Positions 7,856 through 15,968 of a stretch of 59,245 nt of DNA are shown here, one piece after another. Position numbers and translations under genes: made by a program. Origin of the DNA: Candidatus Poribacteria bacterium (GTDB lineage Bacteria; Poribacteria; WGA-4E; WGA-3G); NCBI GenBank assembly GCA_022823085.1, contig JAJDXV010000010.1, forward strand, positions 1 to 59,245, read 5' to 3'. Every line of letters starts with the position of its first letter. Within the stretch, counting starts at the first letter, position 1. The notes beneath the pieces are model-generated. The model had not been told where the DNA came from. It searched no databases and was given only the letters and a program-made list of their open reading frames with translations.

Positions 7856-9739
7856 CTAAAGCACCCACACCGCCATCTTACCCTCGCCACGATTACACCA
7901 CGCATAATACGGGATCGCCGTAACGTCTATCTGCTTCGCAGTGGGTCCTGTGATGTAGAGGTTATCTTCCCACTCGGTAGCGTTCAGGACGCTGCCTGTG
8001 CCACGGATAACCGTCACACCACCCAATAAATCGCTGTTGAATGCTGTTTCCAAATTGCCATTATCGGTGAGAGATAGCGTCTGAAAAGCACCACCGGGGT
8101 TGTCAATCTCTTCAAAACAGTAGACGAGCGGACCGCGACGCAGCGCAGACCGTCCGATGTTTTCTCGCACGAGTGGATGCGCGTGGGCGCGTGTAACAGG
8201 CATCGGCAATCGAAGTTCCACACGGTCGCCGGCACGCCATTCTCGCGTGATGGTGAGATAGCCAGCGGCGTTTGGTTGTGCGTTGTCCGCTTCACCGTTG
8301 ATGCGCACTTCAAATTGATCGCACCATCCCGGAATCCGTAGGTTCAAACTGAAGGAGACCGGTGCCTGTGGTGTGATCGTCAGCGTTACGTCGCCTGCCC
8401 AGGGGTAATCTGTTTCCTGCGTCAGTCGAACGGGGACGTTCCCTGCAGCGATCGTATCGGCAGTGCTGCCGACGTACAGGTTCACATAGATACCTTCGTC
8501 CGATTCGGCATAGATGTACTGTCCGATGGAGGCGAGGAGTCGAGCGATATTCGGCGGGCAGCAGGCGCAACCGAACCATTCGTGTCGATGTCTATCGCCG
8601 TGGCTCGCTAACGGGTTCTGATAGAAGAAACCGGTACCGTCAAGCGAGATACCGGAGAGCGCGCCGTTGTAAAGAGCCGTCTCCAACGCATCGACAAAAC
8701 GGGATTCCGCACGGAGCAGGAACATCCGATGTGCCCAGAATATCAGTCCGATTGAGGCGCACGTTTCGGCATAGGCGGAGAAATTGGGAAGTTCATAATC
8801 CGTTGTGAACCCTTCGTTGTGTCCAGACGGTCCCACGCCGCCGGTGATATAGAGCCGTTTCCCGACGTTCTGCCAGAGTGCTTCCAATGCGTTTGTGATA
8901 GCGGAATCACCGGTTTCATAAGCGATGTCGGCGGCACCGCTGTAGAGATACATTGCCCGTACGGCGTGCCCGACACACTCTGTCTGCTCCTGTATCGGGA
9001 GATGTGCTTGTGCGTAGTGCCCCTCAAATTTTCCGTCGCGTGTGAAGTGGTGTTGGTACGCACCGAGTCCACCCGGAAGATCGGGGTTCTCTAATTCTTT
9101 CTCGAAAACTGAAGGCGAGTGTCCACGTCGTGTGACAAAGTATTCCGCGAGTGCCATGTAGCGCGGTTCACCGGTGACACGCGCCAACTTCACGAGGGCG
9201 AGTTCGATGCCTTCGTGTCCCGGAAGTCCGTCTCGTTTATCGAAACCGAAGGTGTTGTCAATCAGGTCGGCGAACCGACAGGCGACATCTAACAGTGTTT
9301 GTTTTCCGGTGGCTTGATAGTGCGCGACGGCTGCTTCAAAGAGGTGTCCGGCGCAGTACAATTCGTGCATCATACCGAGGTTCTGCCACCGTTTCGTCGG
9401 TTCAACCAATGTGAAGTAGGAGTTCAGGTAGCCGTCGGGTTGTTGGCACGCTGCGATCTTTGCGATGACTGCGTCGAGTTCCGCTTCCCACGCCGGGTTC
9501 GGATGCGTCCAGAGCGTATACGATGCTGCTTCCACCCATTTGTGGACATCGGAATCGTTGAAGAAGATCCCTTCAAAGTCCCCGGACATGAGACCTGCGG
9601 CTTTCGCGAAGTTATCGATCCTGCCGGTTGTCTCGCATTGTGTCAGTTCGTGCGGAATCGTTGCGTCGGAATTCGTCTGCTGGCGTGGTGCCCAGAACCG
9701 ATCATTAATCGTGACAGCCGTGAACGGAAGTGCTCTCAA
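7856..9739 (-). CDS. GH127 beta-L-arabinofuranosidase (DUF1680)
   Basis: The 627-residue protein matches the length and layout of GH127: 'VTINDRFWAPR' at the start, an (alpha/alpha)6 barrel with 'QQPDGYLNSYF' and 'MHELYCAGHLFEAA', then C-terminal beta domains. The complete catalytic set of the family is visible with the expected spacing: Glu309, Glu325, Cys327, Cys391, Cys393 and Cys394 (in 'GCACCPPN'), the zinc-held cysteine nucleophile and acid/base. Such enzymes release L-arabinofuranose from plant or algal glycans and glycoproteins. There is no signal peptide, so it would act in the cytoplasm on imported oligosaccharides. It ends a three-gene minus-strand cluster with a lipoprotein and a sugar-type dehydrogenase. 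Confidence 0.9.
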   Translation of the reverse strand: MRALPFTAVTINDRFWAPRQQTNSDATIPHELTQCETTGRIDNFAKAAGLMSGDFEGIFFNDSDVHKWVEAASYTLWTHPNPAWEAELDAVIAKIAACQQPDGYLNSYFTLVEPTKRWQNLGMMHELYCAGHLFEAAVAHYQATGKQTLLDVACRFADLIDNTFGFDKRDGLPGHEGIELALVKLARVTGEPRYMALAEYFVTRRGHSPSVFEKELENPDLPGGLGAYQHHFTRDGKFEGHYAQAHLPIQEQTECVGHAVRAMYLYSGAADIAYETGDSAITNALEALWQNVGKRLYITGGVGPSGHNEGFTTDYELPNFSAYAETCASIGLIFWAHRMFLLRAESRFVDALETALYNGALSGISLDGTGFFYQNPLASHGDRHRHEWFGCACCPPNIARLLASIGQYIYAESDEGIYVNLYVGSTADTIAAGNVPVRLTQETDYPWAGDVTLTITPQAPVSFSLNLRIPGWCDQFEVRINGEADNAQPNAAGYLTITREWRAGDRVELRLPMPVTRAHAHPLVRENIGRSALRRGPLVYCFEEIDNPGGAFQTLSLTDNGNLETAFNSDLLGGVTVIRGTGSVLNATEWEDNLYITGPTAKQIDVTAIPYYAWCNRGEGKMAVWVL

Positions 9740-9764
9740 AATTTATCCCTCGCTTCAATTAATA

Positions 9765-10454
9765 TCAGCGGCTTTGGACGCTAATCTCTTGGAACGCTGC
9801 TTCAGGTAGATAGTCTCCTAACGCTTTCCGAACGTCGAGTTCCGAGAGTTTTCGGGGTGTGATTAAAATACATTTCTTCCGTGAGATTCTGCTCCAAGAT
9901 GCCTCGAAATCTGTGTAGGTCAATCGTCGCTTGTTGAGATTGGACGGATTTTCGAGATATACTTCACCCAATTGGTTATTGTATTGGGACATCGGTAAGA
10001 TTTCGGGGGTCCGTCCCTGAAATTCGACCATGACAATCGGGGCCCACCCTTTTGCGATAAAAGCCTTCAAAATATCGAACGAACAGTTGGCGATGACCGC
10101 GCTATGTTGTATTTGTCGGCGTGTCGTGGCATGAAAATCGTCAAGTCCGCCTCTACTACTCACGCGTACGCGTTCTTTGAAAGCGTTTCTGAGGTAAGGC
10201 AGTTTTTCCAATTGGATGGTCGCACTTTCAGGCAAGGTGGTTTGGCTTTGACTGGATTGTGTCGTTGCTTTCGTCCTTTCGGCAGCAGCGAGCGCGGATT
10301 CAGGGATGTGGTATTGTCCTTGCGGTGGCGGTCCACAATTTATTGCCATAAACACAAAAACAAACAATGCGACACAAGCACAAGCCGTTGAATATGAAGC
10401 ACGGCTCAGTAAGGGTTGACGGACTTCTCTGAGAAAAAACAGATCTCGTTTCAT
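9765..10454 (-). CDS. Probable membrane-anchored C39-peptidase-like protein lacking the catalytic His
   Basis: The 229-residue product begins at an ATG 6 bases after AAGGAGG. It has a hydrophobic segment ending 'FMAINCGPPP', an imperfect lipobox that may place it in the membrane as a lipoprotein. The second half (about 120-215) reads 'NCSFDILKAFIAKGWAPIVMVEF...NNQLGEVYLENPS...RRLTYTDFEASW', the outline of the C39-like peptidase fold. The expected Gly-His before the Y-x-x-x-x-G-x-V strand is absent, and the upstream Cys sits in NCS rather than a C-G-x-x-S/A context. It may therefore be a non-peptidase binding protein. It lies 25 bases before the GH127 gene and is probably co-transcribed with it. 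Confidence 0.45.
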   Translation of the reverse strand: MKRDLFFLREVRQPLLSRASYSTACACVALFVFVFMAINCGPPPQGQYHIPESALAAAERTKATTQSSQSQTTLPESATIQLEKLPYLRNAFKERVRVSSRGGLDDFHATTRRQIQHSAVIANCSFDILKAFIAKGWAPIVMVEFQGRTPEILPMSQYNNQLGEVYLENPSNLNKRRLTYTDFEASWSRISRKKCILITPRKLSELDVRKALGDYLPEAAFQEISVQSR

Positions 10455-10513
10455 AATTTCATTCCTCCTTGCATATAGAACGCTATACATGAGAAACAGT
10501 TTACAACTGATCG

Positions 10514-11533
10514 TTAATCCATCTTGACCGCAATCTCGCGTTTCTCTTTCCATGACTCGACAATCGCTTCCGTAATCCGTAGTGCTTGCAACCCGTCTCT
10601 TCCTGTCGGTGCGGGCGGTCGGTCAGCGAGCAGATCGTCAACGAGTGCTGCCATCCGTAGAGCGAATGTCCCGTTAAAGGCGAGTTGTTCGTCTCTAAAA
10701 ATGGAGGGTCGGTATTCTTCGACGACTTGGTTATCGCGTTTCATCAAGGTTGCGCGTGTCAGGACATTATCGACAGTGATTTCGCCATCGGAACCACAGA
10801 TTTCGAGGTGTTCAATGGGATGGATGAAATCGCTATCCCAACTCGCCAGCAATGTTGCGACGGCTTCGGTTTCATAACGGAACGAGATCGCCATACTGGT
10901 GTAACATGTATCCTCACCTTCACGCGCTTCATGTTTCCGCGGTTTCGCCATTTGGGCGCAAACGGCAACAATTTCGCCACCGAACCAGCGGAGCAGATCA
11001 ATCGCGTGTGTCTCGAGTTCATAAAGTAGGTAATACTCGCCTTTCCATGTTGAAGCGGGACCGCCTTGCGATAATTTCATATCTAAGTAATAGGTCTGTC
11101 CGATAGCGCCGGCATCGAACCACCGCCGCGCTTGGACGTATCCGGGTGCGAATCGACGATTGTAATCAATAGCGAGGTGAACGCCCATCTCTTCTGCTTT
11201 CGCGACCATCTGTTCTGCTTCGTCAATGTAAAGCGAGAGCGGTTTTTCGGAGATAACATGTTTGCCGGCTTCCAGACATTCCATCACGGGTTCAAAGTGT
11301 AGGTGGTCAGCGGTTACGACATCTACCAAATCGCATTCCTCATGGTCAAGCATCTCCTTGATGGAAGGGTACCATTTCGCGATATCGAGTTCTTCGGCGC
11401 GTGCTTTTGCTTTGTCAACATCTATATCGCATACTGCAACCAATTCTGCCCCTGGATGCTGAAGATAGCCGAGCTGATGCAGATGCCCTATGCCACCGCA
11501 CCCAACTGCTGCGACTTTCAGTTTTCCTGCCAT
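10514..11533 (-). CDS. Gfo/Idh/MocA family NAD(P)-dependent oxidoreductase
   Basis: The 339-residue protein has the N-terminal Rossmann motif 'VAAVGCGGIGHLHQLGY', the family signature 'GKHVISEKPLS' with its catalytic-site Lys (E-K-P), and a C-terminal beta-sheet domain with 'ETHAIDLLRWFGGE'. Members oxidise or reduce sugars, inositols or trans-dihydrodiols; the substrate cannot be read from sequence. The link with GH127 suggests a sugar released from a glycan. AAAGGAG lies upstream of the ATG and a minus-strand promoter is visible at 11662-11689, making this the first gene of the GH127 operon. The second Gfo/Idh/MocA protein, at 18069, is only distantly similar. Confidence 0.85.
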   Translation of the reverse strand: MAGKLKVAAVGCGGIGHLHQLGYLQHPGAELVAVCDIDVDKAKARAEELDIAKWYPSIKEMLDHEECDLVDVVTADHLHFEPVMECLEAGKHVISEKPLSLYIDEAEQMVAKAEEMGVHLAIDYNRRFAPGYVQARRWFDAGAIGQTYYLDMKLSQGGPASTWKGEYYLLYELETHAIDLLRWFGGEIVAVCAQMAKPRKHEAREGEDTCYTSMAISFRYETEAVATLLASWDSDFIHPIEHLEICGSDGEITVDNVLTRATLMKRDNQVVEEYRPSIFRDEQLAFNGTFALRMAALVDDLLADRPPAPTGRDGLQALRITEAIVESWKEKREIAVKMD

Positions 11534-11661
11534 AATGATATGCTCCTTTACGCGCTGGGCGCGTCGCTAACACAATGCGCTACTACCAAAGTTCTCATCA
11601 GACCTCGCAAAACTATCTTTCAAATCTGTCTCTATCTTACAAGATTCCGCCTACAGAGTAT

Positions 11662-11689
11662 AATATACCATGCAGAAAAAAAATATCAA
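11662..11689 (-). promoter_or_regulatory. Promoter of the Gfo/Idh/MocA-GH127 operon
   Basis: On the minus strand TTGATA (11689-11684) is followed after 16 bases by TATATT (11667-11662), in an A/T-rich context about 130 bases before the start codon. Confidence 0.45.
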
Positions 11690-11726
11690 GTGAAAATTTT
11701 TTGCATTAACCATACAATTGAAATTA

Positions 11727-11755
11727 TTGCGTCGCCAACGCTTTTGTGTTATACT
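11727..11755 (+). promoter_or_regulatory. Candidate promoter reading into the MITE and InsA-like gene
   Basis: TTGCGT is followed after 17 bases by TATACT with a TG two bases before it. The transcript would begin close to the left end of the MITE and run into the gene at 11916. Confidence 0.4.
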
Positions 11756-11763
11756 TTTCTTAT

Positions 11764-11882
11764 TAGGACTTACGCATATCGCTCTTTTGTACCACAATCT
11801 GTTAGATTGTGACATCAGAACGCTGTGTTTTCAGAAGTATTTCATCTAACAGAGCCACCTAGCCAAAAGTGCGTAAGTCCTA
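11764..11882 (+). mobile_element. MITE-like element, family A, with 5-bp target duplication
   Basis: The 119-bp element is bounded by AGGACTTACGCA and its inverse TGCGTAAGTCCT, with one extra base at each end. CTTAT directly flanks both ends (11759-11763 and 11883-11887). The interior holds a palindrome (ACAATCT-GTT-AGATTGT). It encodes no protein. Related copies lie at 38290 and 45928. Confidence 0.85.
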
Positions 11883-11915
11883 CTTATTATAGACTACTGC
11901 GGAGAGGTGTCCCGA

Positions 11916-12332
11916 ATGAATTGCCCGCGTTGTAAACAGAAAAACGCTGTTAAAAATGGGAAAGCGAGAGGAAACCAACGTTATAAATGCAAAGCTTGCA
12001 GTTTTCAGTTTACGCGGCTGACAACCCGCGGTAGACCCCCGTGGCAGAGAGCCTTGGCAGTTTTCTTATACTGTCGTGGGATTTCTATAAGTGATATTGC
12101 GCGGATGTTTTCGGTGGAACCGAGCACGATCTTCAAGTGGATCCGAAAATTCGGTTCCGAACGCACACCGCTACCGGTATCTGAGACAGAGGGCGCGACT
12201 TTTTTTAACGAGAGTGAGATAACCGAATATCTGAAACAACAGAGCAAAAGCGGTGAATCTGGGAAAATTTTCGTTGTGATACCGGAGGACATGTCAATAG
12301 CGGATGTGATGGTCGGAATTAAACGAGATTGA
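11916..12332 (+). CDS. Stand-alone InsA-like zinc-ribbon/HTH protein
   Basis: The 138-residue protein starts with a four-cysteine ribbon (Cys3, Cys6, Cys25, Cys28), followed by 'PPWQRALAVFLYCRGISISDIARMF' and 'TIFKWIRKFG', a helix-turn-helix. This is the DNA-binding half of IS1-type transposases (InsA). The C-terminal 50 residues (FFNESEITEYLKQQ...IFVVIPEDMSIADVMVGIKRD) are not InsA and no catalytic InsB follows, so it is not a working transposase. It could be a captured DNA-binding regulator or a remnant. GGAGAGG is 8 bases before the ATG. A MITE ends 34 bases upstream and may contribute its 5' UTR. Confidence 0.65.
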   Translation: MNCPRCKQKNAVKNGKARGNQRYKCKACSFQFTRLTTRGRPPWQRALAVFLYCRGISISDIARMFSVEPSTIFKWIRKFGSERTPLPVSETEGATFFNESEITEYLKQQSKSGESGKIFVVIPEDMSIADVMVGIKRD

Positions 12333-12369
12333 CCAGAAATTGCCTTATCGACACACAAGTTGATTTGGC

Positions 12370-12399
12370 TTGACAATCCGTAGGTATCTGTCTTAAAAT
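12370..12399 (+). promoter_or_regulatory. Promoter for the 12427-15105 operon
   Basis: TTGACA is followed after 18 bases by TAAAAT. Transcription would start about 20 bases before the gene at 12427, close to AGGAGG (12408-12413). Confidence 0.6.
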
Positions 12400-12426
12400 T
12401 GAACACAGGAGGATAAAAATTAATTT

Positions 12427-13215
12427 ATGAGAACCCAACTTTTAAAAGCGGTCTTTGGCGTGTCAATTCCGCCAAAATTTAGCAAGGTTATCACGTATAG
12501 TGCTGGTGTTTGTCTGTTTATGCTCCTTTTCACAGGTGTAGCCGCTGCAGCGGATTCGTTTGGCGACCCGTTTGAAGGTGGCGATTTGAAGAATCCTAAC
12601 TGGGAATGGCAGAACGAACCTCCGAAATGGGATGTCGGCAAAACCCGCGCGGATTTCTTGTATATTGACAGTGAACCCAACCGCAATCTCTGGGCGACAG
12701 ACGCATCGCACTTCCTGTATCAGGAAACCGATACGGATATGTTTGATGTCGAAACCCACTTCTTTGCCAGATGGGATACCAGTTCCGGGGTCAATGGACT
12801 TGTTGTGAAAAGTCCATCGGATGATAATTGGGTGACCATCAAGTTCTGGTCGCGGGATGCAGCAGCGAAAGGTCATATCCAGTATCAAACCAAGCAAGCT
12901 GGGATGGGACCCCCCGATATCCAATGGAGATTTGGGGATTGGGGTGACATCGAAATGTCCCTCCGCCTGAAAAAAGACGGCAATACATACACTGCTTGGT
13001 ATAAAGCAGCGGAAGATAAGGATTGGATGGATATTGGAGAAGGGGAATTTGAACTCACACCCCCCTTGTGGCTCGGAATTTATGCCGGTGTCGCAGCAGG
13101 CACAGGCAGTTTGGAAGTCGAGTACGAATACTTCAGAGACAATTTGAACCCGTTCCCAGTTGAACCGAGTGGCAAAGCGACGACAACCTGGGGTGCATTA
13201 AAATCTCAATATTAA
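12427..13215 (+). CDS. Secreted DUF1349/concanavalin-like protein with C-terminal WG tag
   Basis: The 262-residue protein has a signal peptide (residues 1-39, ending AAAADS) and then one jelly-roll domain: 'DPFEGGDLKNPNWEWQNEP', 'DVETHFFARWDTSSGVNGLVVKS', 'MSLRLKKDGNTYTAWYKA' and 'WLGIYAGVAAGTGSLEVEYEYF'. That is the pattern of DUF1349 and the C-terminal modules of GH43 enzymes, which bind or cradle glycans. No catalytic residues are identifiable. The last residues 'GKATTTWGALKSQY' match the tag of the propeller proteins. It is followed after 15 bases by the FG-GAP gene and preceded by a good promoter, so the two form an operon of exported proteins. Confidence 0.75.
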   Translation: MRTQLLKAVFGVSIPPKFSKVITYSAGVCLFMLLFTGVAAAADSFGDPFEGGDLKNPNWEWQNEPPKWDVGKTRADFLYIDSEPNRNLWATDASHFLYQETDTDMFDVETHFFARWDTSSGVNGLVVKSPSDDNWVTIKFWSRDAAAKGHIQYQTKQAGMGPPDIQWRFGDWGDIEMSLRLKKDGNTYTAWYKAAEDKDWMDIGEGEFELTPPLWLGIYAGVAAGTGSLEVEYEYFRDNLNPFPVEPSGKATTTWGALKSQY

Positions 13216-13230
13216 GGATGGACGCAAGTC

Positions 13231-15105
13231 ATGCGGTATTGTCTGATCGTTTTTTTTCTATTCTTTGGTGTTTCCGTCCTCGCGGCATCCACCTTCAAGG
13301 ATGTCAGTCGCACCGCAAACGTCTATCAACGTGAAACACCGGTTGATACGGAATCCGGGGCCTGGTGGGGTCCCGGTACCGCCGCTGTAGATTATGATAA
13401 CGACGGTTGCTGGATGGATATCTTCGTCGTCGGTGATGGTGGTTTACCTAACGCACTCTATCGCAATAACGGGGACGGCACCTTTACAGACGTGGCAGCT
13501 GAGGCAGGGGTTGCAAACACGCCGAACGGACGCGGCTGCGTCTGGTTCGACTATAACAACGACGGTTGGCGCGACCTCTATGTAACCTGCGCCGGTCCAA
13601 ACTTCCTCTTTGAGAACAACGGCGATCGCACCTTCACGGATGTGAGCGAATACGCAGGTGTTGCCGACGAGAAACACGGCACCGGTCCGGTCGTCGCCGA
13701 TTATGACCACAATGGCTGGTTGGATATCTACATCGCGAACTGGGGACGAGCACCTTCTCTCCTGAACCCAAACCCTGCTCCAAAAACCAACGTTCTCTAC
13801 CGAAATCGTGGCGACGGCACTTTTGAAGAAGTCACAGGGAGCGCCGGCGTCGCCGATGACGGCATTGCGTGGGGCGCGATCTTCTTTGACTACAACGGCG
13901 ATACTTGGCAAGACCTGTTCGTCGCAAACGATCACGGCCCCGATAAACTGTATCGGAATCTTGGCGACGGCACATTTGCTGATGTTTCGGAGTCGTCCGG
14001 CATCGTAACCGAAATCAACGGAAAACCGACAGGCGCTATGGGACTCTGCGTCGGAGATTACGATAACGATACGGATTTAGACTTTTTTATTACCAACTAT
14101 GATGCCGATCTTCTCTGGCGGAATAATGGCGACGGCACCTTCACGAATGTTGCTGAAGCCGTCGGTGTCGCAAACGAAGGCGTGGGGTGGTACGCCAGTT
14201 TCGTTGATTTTGATAACGACGGTTGGCGCGATCTCTATGTCGTCAACGGCGATGTCGATGGTTCACAGAAGACCAACCGCAACCGCCTCTATCACAACCA
14301 GAACGGACAATTTGTTGACCGTGCAGACGCACTCAACGTCACTGTTGATGCTGTCGCACGCGGTGCAACCACCGGTGATTTCGATAATGATGGCGATGTT
14401 GATTTCTATGTCGTCAGCAACACCGGCAATACGCTTCTTCAAAACGATCTGGATCCCGGCTTTCCGAATTCTAACCATCGACGCGTTCAATCTAAGCATC
14501 GACGCATCAAAATTAGGTTGATCGGCACAGCAAGCAACCGCGATGGCATCGGCACACGCGTAACAGTGAAAGTAGGGAACCACGTTCAGACGCAGGAGTT
14601 AATCTGCGGTACCGGCTTTTTGGGCAGTGACAGTTTAGAACTCGAATTCGGTTTTGGTCCTGAATCGTATCAATCGGGTTCTATCACCTTAGCGTGGCCC
14701 TCCGGGATTGTCGAAACTTATCAACGGTTCGGCTATGGTGCCGATGTCTATATCTTTACGGAGGCAGGCGAGGTCGTGACGGCGGTTGAACCGGCTGGGA
14801 AACAGACCACAACATGGGGACGGATTAAAGTCGCCGAGGTCTTTCAAAACTACCCCAACCCGTTTAACCCAGAGACTTGGATTCCGTACGAACTTTTTGA
14901 GTCTACTGACGTGCATATCTCTATCTATTCTCAAGCAGGTGAGCTGATTCGCGACTTCGACCTCGGACATCAAGCGCACGGCGAAAAGACCCTCTATTGG
15001 GATGGTAAGAACCGGGATGGCGAACCTGTCGCCAGCGGTATCTATTTCTACCAGTTCCGAGCAGGCGGCACCGAAAGCACTTGGAAAATGTGGCTGATGA
15101 AGTAG
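13231..15105 (+). CDS. CRTAC1-type FG-GAP/ASPIC protein with FlgD/type IX-like C-terminal domain
   Basis: The 624-residue protein has a signal peptide (MRYCLIVFFLFFGVSVLAAS). It then has about seven FG-GAP/VCBS repeats, each with a calcium loop such as 'DYDNDGWLDIY' or 'DFDNDGWRDLYV' and the phrase 'LYRNNGDGTFTDV'. An ASPIC/UnbV domain (about 430-515) follows. The C-terminus has 'GKQTTTWGRIK' and then 'NYPNPFNPETWIPYEL...DGEPVASGIYFYQF', a FlgD-like/type IX sorting-like domain. It is probably an extracellular calcium-stabilised propeller adhesin. It is the only window protein in which the WG tag is followed by a further domain, which hints that the tag is the linker to a sorting domain lost in the others. 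A similar protein is at 34219. Confidence 0.85.
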   Translation: MRYCLIVFFLFFGVSVLAASTFKDVSRTANVYQRETPVDTESGAWWGPGTAAVDYDNDGCWMDIFVVGDGGLPNALYRNNGDGTFTDVAAEAGVANTPNGRGCVWFDYNNDGWRDLYVTCAGPNFLFENNGDRTFTDVSEYAGVADEKHGTGPVVADYDHNGWLDIYIANWGRAPSLLNPNPAPKTNVLYRNRGDGTFEEVTGSAGVADDGIAWGAIFFDYNGDTWQDLFVANDHGPDKLYRNLGDGTFADVSESSGIVTEINGKPTGAMGLCVGDYDNDTDLDFFITNYDADLLWRNNGDGTFTNVAEAVGVANEGVGWYASFVDFDNDGWRDLYVVNGDVDGSQKTNRNRLYHNQNGQFVDRADALNVTVDAVARGATTGDFDNDGDVDFYVVSNTGNTLLQNDLDPGFPNSNHRRVQSKHRRIKIRLIGTASNRDGIGTRVTVKVGNHVQTQELICGTGFLGSDSLELEFGFGPESYQSGSITLAWPSGIVETYQRFGYGADVYIFTEAGEVVTAVEPAGKQTTTWGRIKVAEVFQNYPNPFNPETWIPYELFESTDVHISIYSQAGELIRDFDLGHQAHGEKTLYWDGKNRDGEPVASGIYFYQFRAGGTESTWKMWLMK

Positions 15106-15210
15106 AGAAGAGAATAGTAATCAGTAAGGGTTTTGATTAAAAACGCTTCTCTCTAACGGATAACCGACAGCTGATAGCCAGATGGAGCAGATCCAGAATG
15201 GAGGTAAAGG

Positions 15211-15441
15211 ATGGGTGTGATAATAGAAGAAGGCAAAATAAGCAATGGACACATTGTCCTATCCAAACCGCTCTCCTTACCGGAGGGTACTGAAGTCCGC
15301 GTACAGATAGAACCCGTGGATCCAGTTATTGTTAGCGATGCTGACAGTCAAGACAAGGGTTCCGACGAATCTGAAGATTTTGCTAACCAGCCTTTCTTTG
15401 GAATGTGGGCAGATCGAGAGGATATGCGTGACAGTAATTAG
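15211..15441 (+). CDS. Orphan AF2212/VapB-like antitoxin
   Basis: The 76-residue protein begins 'GVIIEEGKISNGHIVLSKPLSLPEGTEV', the beta-strand pattern of AF2212-type (DUF104) antitoxins. It ends 'PFFGMWADREDMRDSN', the block that normally precedes the 'W-V-R' toxin-binding tail in VapB-like antitoxins. The final W-V-R is missing and no PIN toxin follows, so it is orphaned or slightly truncated. GGAGGTAAAGG lies upstream of the ATG. Confidence 0.6.
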   Translation: MGVIIEEGKISNGHIVLSKPLSLPEGTEVRVQIEPVDPVIVSDADSQDKGSDESEDFANQPFFGMWADREDMRDSN

Positions 15442-15467
15442 AAATTAGTCAACCCTACTGAACCGTT

Positions 15468-15917
15468 ATGGAGAATATATTTTTTAGATGGTGGGGATGC
15501 GGTGCGTTTGATGTTCGCTTCGGCGATGTCAACATCGCCTTCGATCCATACCTTTTCAATCAGAACTTAGCCGATGCGCAGCCGATATATGACTATATCT
15601 TCATCTCCCACGAACATTTCGATCACTGCCATCCTGTTACTTTACGGAAGTTATGTCGCGGCGAGCGTTTTAAGAAACTGTTCGTCAATCCCGGATGCAT
15701 GACACCCGCACAACCGATCGCTGAGAAATATGGCGATGCCGCGTTTGAACGCGACCTACCGATCCCCAAGCATGTACCTGCTGATACAGTGCAAATTCTC
15801 TATCCGAAGCATCTCAACGAGAATCAAGGAACATCGCGAGCGTTTCAAGGTTCTGATACGCTTGACCTCGGTGATATTCAGGTCGAAACAATCGTGGCGC
15901 GGCTGATACAGAAATAG
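15468..15917 (+). pseudogene. Truncated metallo-beta-lactamase-fold hydrolase (UlaG-like)
   Basis: The 149-residue frame has the N-terminal half of an UlaG/RomA-type MBL hydrolase: 'FFRWWGCGAFDVRFGDVNIAFDPYLF' and the metal motif 'FISHEHFDHCHP' (H-x-H-x-D-H). After 'LDLGDIQVETIVARLIQK' it stops. The family continues for another 100 or so residues with the second and third metal histidines, which are absent here. It is therefore unlikely to be active. It starts 26 bases after the orphan antitoxin; the two adjacent shortened genes suggest a decayed patch. Confidence 0.6.
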
Positions 15918-15968
15918 AATATTTTTTTCTATCATTCCAAGATACGCCTACAGCAAGGAGTTCCGACG

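Noticed and set aside
11303..11812. Plus-strand frame opposite the Gfo/Idh/MocA gene
   Set aside because: It is antisense to a well-supported gene, runs through its promoter and the MITE, and has no family features.
15468..15917. MBL protein as toxin partner of the upstream antitoxin
   Set aside because: MBL hydrolases are not known partners of AF2212-like antitoxins, and this one is truncated.
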